A stretch of 7,186 bases of DNA from Deltaproteobacteria bacterium (GTDB lineage Bacteria; Desulfobacterota; Desulfobacteria; Desulfobacterales; JAFDCJ01): contig JAJRVC010000041.1 in NCBI GenBank assembly GCA_024277475.1, positions 1-7,186 on the forward strand, given 5' to 3'. Below, in pieces: positions 1-6,107 of the stretch. How positions within the stretch are numbered: position 1 is the stretch's first letter; each line of letters opens with the position of its first letter. The translations under genes and the position numbers were made by a program. The notes below the pieces were generated by a model. That model was not told the origin of the DNA. It ran no database searches and saw nothing but the letters and a program-made list of their open reading frames with translations.

Positions 1-560
1 TCATCTTTCTCTGCCGCTTTAACGGCAGCATCGATGGCCAGGAATTTATGTTCAGGAAGTGCTATGCCCGGGGCTGTCCGCACAATCTGTGCCCCCATGT
101 ATCCCAGGCTGTGATGATTGCCAACCGATATCTGCAAAGAGACTACAAAAAGCTGCAGGATGTCGGTGTGGCGGTGGAAAGCCGCCTGTTCATCCTGGAG
201 GATATGGTGGTCAAGTTCGATGGGATGAAGGAAGAACACGGCCCTCTTCTGGCGATCCCTGACTATATCAATATTGCCAAAGAAGGCAATGAGGTCGCAA
301 TGGAGATAGCGTTGGAATTTGTTCCAGGGGTGGAGCACTTTGCCAATTATCAAAACCAGCAGGTTTTTTTGATGGTCGATTTTGCCGTAACCACACTGGG
401 CAAAACTTACCATTATGAGCGCTGTATGGCCTGCTATGGGGCCGAAAAAGAGCAGCAGGAAAAATCGCAGGGGATAAATATTGCCAATGAGCGTTTAAAG
501 CTGCTGTATGAGGAATTCGACTTGGCATCGGTTAAATACGAGAAGCGTTTTTTCGAATAA
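1..560 (+). CDS. Cys/His-rich protein of unknown function, 5'-truncated by the window edge
   Basis: The reading frame is open from the first complete codon at position 3 to the TAA at 558-560, so the true start lies upstream; the ATG at 48 is only an internal methionine. About 185 residues are visible. The N-terminal visible part has four cysteines (codons at 12, 60, 75 and 90). The last three are spaced C-x4-C-x4-C and followed by Pro-His, which suggests a metal or iron-sulfur site. A further Cys-x2-Cys occurs late in the protein (RCMAC). The rest is mixed helix/strand, acidic, with no evident membrane segment. I do not recognise the family. It ends 257 bases before the next gene, so it may belong to another transcription unit. 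The reading frame is well supported; the function is unknown. Confidence 0.75.
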   Translation, partial: IFLCRFNGSIDGQEFMFRKCYARGCPHNLCPHVSQAVMIANRYLQRDYKKLQDVGVAVESRLFILEDMVVKFDGMKEEHGPLLAIPDYINIAKEGNEVAMEIALEFVPGVEHFANYQNQQVFLMVDFAVTTLGKTYHYERCMACYGAEKEQQEKSQGINIANERLKLLYEEFDLASVKYEKRFFE

Positions 561-634
561 AAGGCTAAATTTCGGCAATTCCAGACCTCGTTGAATTCTT
601 TATTCGCCAAACTGAAGGCGGACTTGCAGCGAAG

Positions 635-662
635 TTGAATGGTTGATTTGGTAAAATATAGT
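635..662 (+). promoter_or_regulatory. Possible sigma-70-type promoter
   Basis: TTGAAT at 635-640 and TATAGT at 657-662 are 16 bases apart. An overlapping TATAAT at 663-668 is a better -10 box but has no well-spaced -35. The region is AT-rich and lies between the first gene and the 87-codon gene, with the inverted repeat at 716-738 downstream. Chance matches are common in such sequence, so this is tentative. Confidence 0.22.
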
Positions 663-715
663 TATAATTTCAGTCAGTAACGATTGTTGAAACCTGAAGT
701 GTCCAATTATTTTGC

Positions 716-738
716 AAATATGGAATAAATCCATATTT
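716..738. repeat. Perfect 9-bp inverted repeat in spacer
   Basis: AAATATGGA at 716-724 and its exact reverse complement TCCATATTT at 730-738 are separated by five bases (ATAAA). It lies about 80 bases upstream of the 87-codon gene. It has few G/C pairs and no T-run directly after it, so a regulator-binding site fits better than an intrinsic terminator. Nothing in the sequence names the regulator. Confidence 0.5.
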
Positions 739-817
739 ACGATTACTCAACCAAGCAGCGATACCTGAACCCAACATAAAAAAAGGGCACATATTCGACC
801 CGAAGGAAGGACCTATT

Positions 818-1081
818 ATGTATGCATTGATCTATGATCGAATAGAACCGGCAGAAATCGAAAAGGAGGTCATCTCTGTACACAGGACGAGAAAGACTGC
901 TGAAAAAGCTTTGAAAGAACGGCAAGATAAGCTGGGTAGAAGAGTTTGGGAATGCAATACCCGGATTGTCTGGGTGTACGATCGGGTGCGTGCAGGTGAT
1001 AGATTGACAGCGAAATCTTTCGACACCTGGGCTCCGGGTGAAGAAATTCCGGTGGGAGATCGGGTTCCTGATTCGGATTAA
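818..1081 (+). CDS. Small conserved-looking protein of unknown function (87 aa)
   Basis: The ATG at 818 is preceded by a purine-rich ribosome site (GAAGGAAGG, 802-810) at a spacing of seven bases; the gene stops at TAA 1079-1081. The product is a small, strongly charged soluble protein with a Lys/Arg/Glu-rich helix around residues 20-42. Aromatic segments follow (RVWECNTRIVWVYDRV), then an acidic tail ending in Asp-Ser-Asp. It has one cysteine and no signal peptide or membrane segment. I do not recognise a named family. It sits 120 bases upstream of metV on the same strand, so co-transcription is possible. A longer minus-strand frame overlaps it, but that frame has no credible protein character and runs into metV. 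The ribosome site supports this gene. Confidence 0.65.
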   Translation: MYALIYDRIEPAEIEKEVISVHRTRKTAEKALKERQDKLGRRVWECNTRIVWVYDRVRAGDRLTAKSFDTWAPGEEIPVGDRVPDSD

Positions 1082-1201
1082 TGACAAATCTCGGATTATT
1101 GAATAGTGCGGAACTTGAACAGGAAACGCTGTGAGGGTGGTAATCAGGCGCCCTTTGCAGAATGAGATAGATTGATTTAAATAAAAAAAGGAGAAAATTA
1201 A

Positions 1202-1921
1202 GTGCACGCTACAATTCAAAAACCTATCGAAGAGATTATCGAATTTATCAAGCCCGGTGAAAGGGTGTTCGTCGTCGGGTGTAACAACTGCGCCTGGAAA
1301 TGCCACTCCGGTGGTGAAGATGAGACCGAGAACATGGCCAAGCGTTTGATCAGAAGAGGGATCAAGGTTTCAGGATTTTCGGTACCGGGACCGCAAGGAA
1401 TGTCCTTATGCAAATTGGATCATACCCGCAAGGTACTGATGGAAGATTATACCGATCAGGTCGGAGAAGCGGATTCTTTTCTGGTCCTGGGTTGCGGCCA
1501 GGGTGTGCACACGGTCATCGATGCCACTGATGGTGGGATGGTGCATCCCGGATGCGATACCATCTTCGGTGGAGAAACCGTATCCGCAACTGAAATTAAT
1601 GAATACTGTTCACTTTGCGGTGAATGCATCGTAGAATTTACCGGAGGGCTTTGCCCCATCACTCTTTGCGCCAAAAGTCTTTTAAACGGTCCTTGCGGCG
1701 GTGCCGAGAACGGAAAATGCGAGGTAGACAAAAATCGGGACTGCGGATGGATATTGATTTATGAACGCTTGAAGAAGCTGGGTCGCCTCGATCTGATAAA
1801 AGGCTATCTGGAACCCAAACACAACACAAAATGGGCCCGTTCCAGGACCCTGACCGTCAGTCCCCATGAGGCGACGTTCTGTTCCCAGGGAACCAGTGTA
1901 ACCGTCAGCAACCAGGATTAA
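1202..1921 (+). CDS. metV: MetV, zinc/Cys-rich partner of methylenetetrahydrofolate reductase
   Basis: The 239-residue product matches the MetV family (methylene-tetrahydrofolate reductase C-terminal domain proteins). This is the partner subunit of MetF in Wood-Ljungdahl organisms, where the pair interconverts methylene- and methyl-tetrahydrofolate in the cytoplasm. Visible hallmarks are an N-terminal strand leading into GCNNCAWKC (Cys27, 30, 34), then the Cys-rich core at residues 136-183. The core holds CSLCGEC (136-142), Cys151, Cys156, LLNGPCGG (160-167), GKCE (171-174) and Cys181-Gly-Trp. The start is GTG at 1202, chosen because AAGGAG (1188-1193) lies eight bases upstream; no in-frame ATG start is as well placed. 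The last 30 or so residues, after about position 208, look like a poorly conserved tail. metF follows after 45 bases, the usual gene pair. Confidence 0.9.
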   Translation: MHATIQKPIEEIIEFIKPGERVFVVGCNNCAWKCHSGGEDETENMAKRLIRRGIKVSGFSVPGPQGMSLCKLDHTRKVLMEDYTDQVGEADSFLVLGCGQGVHTVIDATDGGMVHPGCDTIFGGETVSATEINEYCSLCGECIVEFTGGLCPITLCAKSLLNGPCGGAENGKCEVDKNRDCGWILIYERLKKLGRLDLIKGYLEPKHNTKWARSRTLTVSPHEATFCSQGTSVTVSNQD

Positions 1922-1966
1922 AATCCATCTGATATTTTATGAAAATAAACAGGGAGAAAAAATATA

Positions 1967-2890
1967 ATGAAATTAGCTGAGCTTTTTAGCAGAGGTGAAT
2001 TTGTCATTACCGGTGAAGTCGGGCCGGTAAAAGGGACAGTATCCAGGGATAAGAACTATGTCGCCCCCTGTGTTAAGGAGGCCGAGGTGCTCAAAGGCAG
2101 GGTCCACGGGGTAAACGTCACGGATAACCAGAGTGCCGTGATGAAACTGGGCTCCCTGGCGGCCTGTGTGAAATTGAAGGAAAACGGCTATGAACCAATT
2201 TATCAACTCACCTGCCGCGACCGCAATCGCATCGCCCTGCAGTCTGATATCCTGACTGCCTATTCACTGGGAATCGACAATATGCTGCTGCTGACCGGTG
2301 ACCACACCAGCCTGGGTGATCACAAAAATGCCAGGAATGTGTTCGACCTCGATTCCGTGCAATTAATCAAAATTGCTACGGGGCTTAAAGAAGGTCATGA
2401 CATGATTGGCAATGAGATTCTAAATCCGCCTGATATGTCCATCGGTGCGGTGGTCAACCCCAATTTTGAACCCCTTGATTTGCAACTGATGAAGATGGAG
2501 AAAAAAATTGAGAGTGGCGCTGAGTTTTTCCAGACCCAGGCAGTGTATGATATAAAAGTTTTCGAGAAATTTATAAAAGAAGCCGAGAAGCTCGGTCGGC
2601 CCATACAGGCGGGCGTCGTTTTCCTGAAATCCCCCGGAATGGGTAAATATATGAATGCAAATGTTTCCGGAATCAGGGTTCCGCAGGATTGGATTGATGA
2701 GATTGGTTCTGTCGACAGCCAGGACAGGAAACAAAAATCAGTCGAAATGATGGCTGGATTCACCCGTGAAATCAAACCCATGTGCCAGGGTATCCATTTT
2801 ATGCCTTTAGGATGGTCCGATGCGGTCGTTGAGGTAATCGATGCTATCGGAGACATTGATCCCGGATTGGCTGTGGCAGTGGGCACCTAG
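1967..2890 (+). CDS. metF: MetF, 5,10-methylenetetrahydrofolate reductase
   Basis: The 307-residue product has the length and motifs of a single-domain MetF, an FAD-dependent TIM-barrel enzyme. It reduces methylene-tetrahydrofolate to methyl-tetrahydrofolate, or runs in reverse when acetate is oxidised. Visible motifs are TGEVGP with Glu17 at the position of the catalytic glutamate, NVTDN, QLTCRDRNR (about 80-87), LLTGD ending at Asp112, and GAEFFQTQ (about 184-191). The start is ATG 1967 with AGGGAG (1951-1956) ten bases upstream; the stop is TAG 2888-2890. Directly behind metV, it is probably translated from the same message. With MetV and Hdr-like neighbours, the electron donor or acceptor is probably not simply NAD(P)H but an iron-sulfur flavoprotein complex (inference from the acetogen metVF-hdrABC-mvhD arrangement). 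Confidence 0.93.
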   Translation: MKLAELFSRGEFVITGEVGPVKGTVSRDKNYVAPCVKEAEVLKGRVHGVNVTDNQSAVMKLGSLAACVKLKENGYEPIYQLTCRDRNRIALQSDILTAYSLGIDNMLLLTGDHTSLGDHKNARNVFDLDSVQLIKIATGLKEGHDMIGNEILNPPDMSIGAVVNPNFEPLDLQLMKMEKKIESGAEFFQTQAVYDIKVFEKFIKEAEKLGRPIQAGVVFLKSPGMGKYMNANVSGIRVPQDWIDEIGSVDSQDRKQKSVEMMAGFTREIKPMCQGIHFMPLGWSDAVVEVIDAIGDIDPGLAVAVGT

Positions 2891-3006
2891 CTCCTTATAT
2901 GAAACTACACCAGAATGGCACGGTTTTTTGATGATTAAACTGGTCGCATTGGCTGACGGAAACCGGGTTCGCATGAAACACCGCCTGGCTGGAACAGTGA
3001 ATTGAT

Positions 3007-3030
3007 TGAACGTTCGATGTTCGACGTTCA
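3007..3030. repeat. Inverted repeat 1, hairpin
   Basis: TGAACGT (3007-3013) pairs with ACGTTCA (3024-3030). After one bulged T, CGA (3015-3017) pairs with TCG (3021-3023) around a TGT loop. The ten-pair stem is compact and could be a structured RNA element, or a copy of a short dispersed intergenic repeat. Confidence 0.5.
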
Positions 3031-3041
3031 TCAGTTTCTTT

Positions 3042-3069
3042 CTTTTTCCGAGCACAGACGCGGAAAAAG
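3042..3069. repeat. Inverted repeat 2, perfect 9-bp stem
   Basis: CTTTTTCCG (3042-3050) and its exact reverse complement CGGAAAAAG (3061-3069) flank a ten-base loop. The T-run is on the 5' side for plus-strand transcripts, so it is not a standard plus-strand terminator. Confidence 0.5.
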
Positions 3070-3071
3070 CA

Positions 3072-3096
3072 TAGTGCCTCAGGGACTGAGGTATTA
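3072..3096. repeat. Inverted repeat 3, 11-pair hairpin
   Basis: CCTCAG (3077-3082) and CTGAGG (3086-3091) form a perfect stem with a GGA loop. It extends outward through TAGTG (3072-3076) and TATTA (3092-3096) with two G-U pairs, giving 11 pairs. Read on the minus strand, it is followed by TGCTTTTTCC, a weak terminator-like tail. On the plus strand no T-run follows. It may be a terminator for leftward transcription or a dispersed repeat. Confidence 0.5.
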
Positions 3097-3251
3097 CGAA
3101 AAAACTATTGAGGATTGAAATATTCAGCAATATAAGTTAATTTTAGCTCATTTACCCAATTAAAATTACAACCTGTTGAAATCCAGAAAAAATATTTTGC
3201 TCTGATAATGTGACAAAGTAGAATTAGCTACGAAGGAGATTTACACCCACC

Positions 3252-4487
3252 ATGGCGGACAAAACTGTTGTAATTATCGGCAGCGGTGTGGCCGGCCTTT
3301 CGGCTGCCTTGGAGTTGGCGAAATTTGATATTTCCGTCGAGATTATAGAAAAATCTGATTTTGCCGGTGGCCATGCCATCCGGTTTGCGTGTAAGGCCAC
3401 AGACCTGTGTGTAAAGTGTGGTGCCTGTATGGTGGAAGAAAAACTGGATCAGGCGGTGCGCGATCCCGGAATCAGAATTTTAACCGGCAGCCGGATCGAA
3501 AGTATCACTAAAACCGAGCGGTATACTATCTGCCTGAACCAGAAGCCCAAATATATCAATGCCCAAAAATGCACCGCATGTGGTATCTGTTTACATCAGT
3601 GTCCGCAGGAAGGAGCCATCACCCAGGGTCTGTCCCCCAGCCATTCCCCTTTTTTTGCTATTAATGAAAAGGAATGCCTGTATCCGGTGGATCAATCCTG
3701 TAGCCGCTGTCAGGAAACCTGCCCGGAAAACGCCATAACGCTGGATGCCGGTTCAACCGAATTGTCCACCGAAGCGGATGCCATTGTCCTGACCACAGGT
3801 TTCGAAACCTTTGATCCCCGCAACAAACCTTATGGTTATGGAATATATAAAAATGTGGTTACAAACCTGGAGCTGGAAGAAATTGTGCGGCGGCAGGGAC
3901 GGGCGCTTAAGCCTTCAGACGGTCGGAGGGCCCGCAGGATTGGGTTTGTCCAGTGCGTGGGCAGTCGGGATGCCAAAGTGAATCACCTGTGGTGTTCCAA
4001 GATCTGCTGCGGGTCGTCGCTGCGCATGGCCCGGCTGATCAAGGCCCGGGAACCGGAAACTGAAATTTCTTTTTTCTACATTGATGTGCAGACCTTCGGG
4101 CGGGATTTTGAGCCTTTTTACAATCAGGTGACCGAGGATGTTCACATGATCCGGGCCATCCCCGGCGATATTATCCAGATGGAAAACGGGCAACTGAAGG
4201 TCACCGTGGTTAACGACGAAACCCATGAAACCGTTGAGGAACTTTTCGATATGATCATACTGGCCGTGGGGCTGCAGCCCTGTCATGAAAACCTGGAACT
4301 GGTCGGGCGGCTGAACCTGAAAAACGCCGTCAGCGGTTTTGTCGCCATCGCGACGGGGTTGGAGGGGCAAGCGGCTGACGCCGGTGTCTTTGCCGCCGGA
4401 ACGGTTTGCGGCCCGATGAGCATTGCCGAAAGCGTTGCCAGCGCCGGAGAGGCAGCCCTGAACACACTGAGATACCTGGGAGAATGA
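3252..4487 (+). CDS. HdrA/QmoA-like FAD and iron-sulfur subunit (short form)
   Basis: This 411-residue flavoprotein belongs to the HdrA family, which passes electrons between FAD and [4Fe-4S] clusters in cytoplasmic Hdr complexes. The N-terminus has the FAD Rossmann motif (Gly10, 12, 15; Glu33; GG at 39-40). Next is a Cys-rich stretch, Cys47 and CVKCGAC (53, 56, 59). A ferredoxin insert carries one complete set, Cys107/110/113/117, and a second with Cys142/150/153/157. The C-terminal half has FVQCVGSRD and CSKICC, then AGTVCGPMSIAESVASAG, which matches the HdrA FAD-closing segment. It is much shorter than methanogen HdrA (about 650 residues) and near the size of QmoA of sulfate reducers. The start is ATG 3252; AAGGAG (3233-3238) lies 13 bases upstream, rather far, but no alternative start codon is closer. 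The next gene begins 13 bases after its TGA. The family is certain; calling it QmoA proper is not. Confidence 0.88.
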   Translation: MADKTVVIIGSGVAGLSAALELAKFDISVEIIEKSDFAGGHAIRFACKATDLCVKCGACMVEEKLDQAVRDPGIRILTGSRIESITKTERYTICLNQKPKYINAQKCTACGICLHQCPQEGAITQGLSPSHSPFFAINEKECLYPVDQSCSRCQETCPENAITLDAGSTELSTEADAIVLTTGFETFDPRNKPYGYGIYKNVVTNLELEEIVRRQGRALKPSDGRRARRIGFVQCVGSRDAKVNHLWCSKICCGSSLRMARLIKAREPETEISFFYIDVQTFGRDFEPFYNQVTEDVHMIRAIPGDIIQMENGQLKVTVVNDETHETVEELFDMIILAVGLQPCHENLELVGRLNLKNAVSGFVAIATGLEGQAADAGVFAAGTVCGPMSIAESVASAGEAALNTLRYLGE

Positions 4488-4500
4488 AAGAGGGATACCA

Positions 4501-6096
4501 TTGAGTGGAAAAACATTGCTAATCGGACAGGGAGCCTGCGCCCGGCGTATTGCACAGGATCTGGCGTCTGAGCTGGCCGAAATCATTATTGCTACGCCGG
4601 CAGAGGGTTTCAATTTGCCGGCAGACCAAACGCGAAAGAGAGCTGAAGTATACCCGAAGACCCGGGTGCTTTCCTGCAGCGGTACAGTGGGGGAGTTTGC
4701 GGTGGCCCTGGATTGCAATGGACAAAAGCGGTCGGTCGCCGTGGATCGGATTGTGATTGCCGAAAGCGACCAGCGGCTGCCGGAATTTTCCCGCTATGGG
4801 TTAACCCCCGGTGAAAAGGTGATGGATATTTCCCGGCTGCATACCTGGTTGCAGGGGCCTGGGAAAAACGGTGACGCCTTTGACGGGATTCAAACGGCGG
4901 TTTTGCTTTGCGGTCTGAATGCCGAGAGCAATCCCGTTATGGCCGAAGAAATAATGCGTGCCGGTTTTCGGCTGCAGGCAGATCATGGACTGAAAACTTA
5001 CATATTGACCGGAAACCTGAAAGTTGGCGCTGAGGGCCTGGAAAAGCTGTACCGGGAATCAAGGGGCGCCGGTGTCGTTTACGTCAAGTTTACCCACAGC
5101 CGTCCGGATATTCGTCAGCATGACGACGGCAGCGTCCGCTTCGAATTTACTGATGAAATCACCGGCCACGCCTGCCTGCTGACGGCGGATTTGACGGTTG
5201 TCGATGAGAAAATCGGCCCTTCCGATTACACCCGCGATCTGGCGCGAATTTTTGAACTGGAGTGTGATCTGGAAGGCTTTGCCCAGGGCGACAATGTTCA
5301 TCGGCTGACGGTTTTAACCAACCGCAAGGGCATACTGATTGCCGGGGCCAGCCGAAGCGTGCAGGCGCCCGCCGATCAGCTCATCGATGCGCCTAACGTG
5401 GTGCTGTCCGTGCTGGAAGAGCAAAGATCTGTCACCGACTCCACCGAGACCAAAGCCCAAATTGACACCGGCAGGTGTGTGCGCTGCCTGACCTGTTATC
5501 GGCTTTGTCCGTACCGGGCCATCCAGGTCGGTGCCCAGGTGTCGGTTACTGCCCGGGCCTGTGAACGGTGCGGAATTTGTGTGGCGGAATGCCCCCGGGG
5601 CGCCATTAGTTTTGGGCAGCCGGGAGCGGCGATCGTCTCCGTTCCGTCCGGCGTTGTGGATTCCCAACCGATTCAAGACGGCTTTATCCCGTCGATTACG
5701 ACATTTTGTTGCAGCCGATCCGCCGCCTGTGCTGCGGAGCTGGCGGCCTGTATGGGTCGTCCATTGCCCCGCGGGCTGCAAATTATTGAGGTAACCTGTG
5801 CCGGTAGTGTTTCTTTGCAACATATCTTAACGGCTTTTGAAGAGGGAGCCGACGGGGTGATGGTTTTAACCTGTCATGAGGGCAACTGCCACAGTGCGCT
5901 GGGCAGTATTCATGCCCGACACCGGGTGACGCAAATTTCAGAGGTGATGACTCCCATGGGTTTTGAAAACAGCCGGCTGGCGATACAAACACTGGCCTCC
6001 AATATGGGGGTTGAATTTGCCGGCGCGTTGACTGATTTTGAGAAACAGCTGCTGGAGCTGGGGCCGAGCCGGTTGAAGATGCAAAAGCATAATTGA
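4501..6096 (+). CDS. QmoB-like fusion: degenerate HdrA domain + 2[4Fe-4S] ferredoxin + MvhD domain
   Basis: This 531-residue protein has three parts. Residues 1 to about 315 resemble HdrA: a Rossmann-like start (IGQGACA), a middle with GVVYVKFTHSRPDI, and GILIAGASRSVQAPAD like the HdrA FAD-closing segment. About 322-371 is a ferredoxin domain with Cys326/329/332/336 and Cys354/357/360/364. About 396-520 is an MvhD (FlpD) domain: TFCCS (401-405), VTCAGSV (Cys433), and TCHEGNCH with Cys458 and Cys463. This order is that of QmoB. MvhD domains carry a [2Fe-2S] cluster and link Hdr complexes to hydrogenase, formate dehydrogenase or other partners. The start is TTG 4501 with AGAGGGA (4489-4495) close upstream, 13 bases after the previous stop; the Rossmann strand begins five residues in, so a later start would damage it. 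Oddities: the third Gly of GxGxxG is Ala, and the second Cys of the expected MvhD pair is Ser407. Confidence 0.85.
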   Translation: MSGKTLLIGQGACARRIAQDLASELAEIIIATPAEGFNLPADQTRKRAEVYPKTRVLSCSGTVGEFAVALDCNGQKRSVAVDRIVIAESDQRLPEFSRYGLTPGEKVMDISRLHTWLQGPGKNGDAFDGIQTAVLLCGLNAESNPVMAEEIMRAGFRLQADHGLKTYILTGNLKVGAEGLEKLYRESRGAGVVYVKFTHSRPDIRQHDDGSVRFEFTDEITGHACLLTADLTVVDEKIGPSDYTRDLARIFELECDLEGFAQGDNVHRLTVLTNRKGILIAGASRSVQAPADQLIDAPNVVLSVLEEQRSVTDSTETKAQIDTGRCVRCLTCYRLCPYRAIQVGAQVSVTARACERCGICVAECPRGAISFGQPGAAIVSVPSGVVDSQPIQDGFIPSITTFCCSRSAACAAELAACMGRPLPRGLQIIEVTCAGSVSLQHILTAFEEGADGVMVLTCHEGNCHSALGSIHARHRVTQISEVMTPMGFENSRLAIQTLASNMGVEFAGALTDFEKQLLELGPSRLKMQKHN

Positions 6097-6107
6097 GGTA
6101 AAAAGGT

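Larger units (their letters stand above)
2891..3251. other. 361-base non-coding spacer between metF and hdrA-like gene
   Basis: I find no supported gene here. The part up to about 3005 shows nothing recognisable. From 3007 to 3096 there are three consecutive inverted repeats (listed separately). From about 3120 to 3230 the sequence is AT-rich and contains TAATTTTA (3138-3145) and its reverse complement TAAAATTA (3161-3168), 15 bases apart. That stretch is a reasonable place for the promoter of the hdr-like operon, but I could not find well-spaced -35/-10 boxes. The spacer suggests that metVF and the hdr-like genes can be transcribed separately. Confidence 0.6.

Noticed and set aside
605..622. 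Possible terminator CGCC/GGCG after the first gene
   Set aside because: Only four pairs and no T-run follows.
1146..1160. Sigma-54-like GG...TTTGC before metV
   Set aside because: The GG and GC are only eight bases apart; the -24/-12 promoter needs ten.
743..1306. Minus-strand open frame of 187 codons covering the 87-codon gene and the start of metV
   Set aside because: The composition is not protein-like and it overlaps metV, which is certain; the plus-strand small gene has a ribosome site.
2931..3005. Tiny plus-strand open frame of 24 codons after metF
   Set aside because: No ribosome site before its ATG and no recognisable content.
3915..4718. Minus-strand open frame of 267 codons
   Set aside because: It lies antisense to the HdrA-like gene and the start of the QmoB-like gene; no motifs and no sensible ribosome site.
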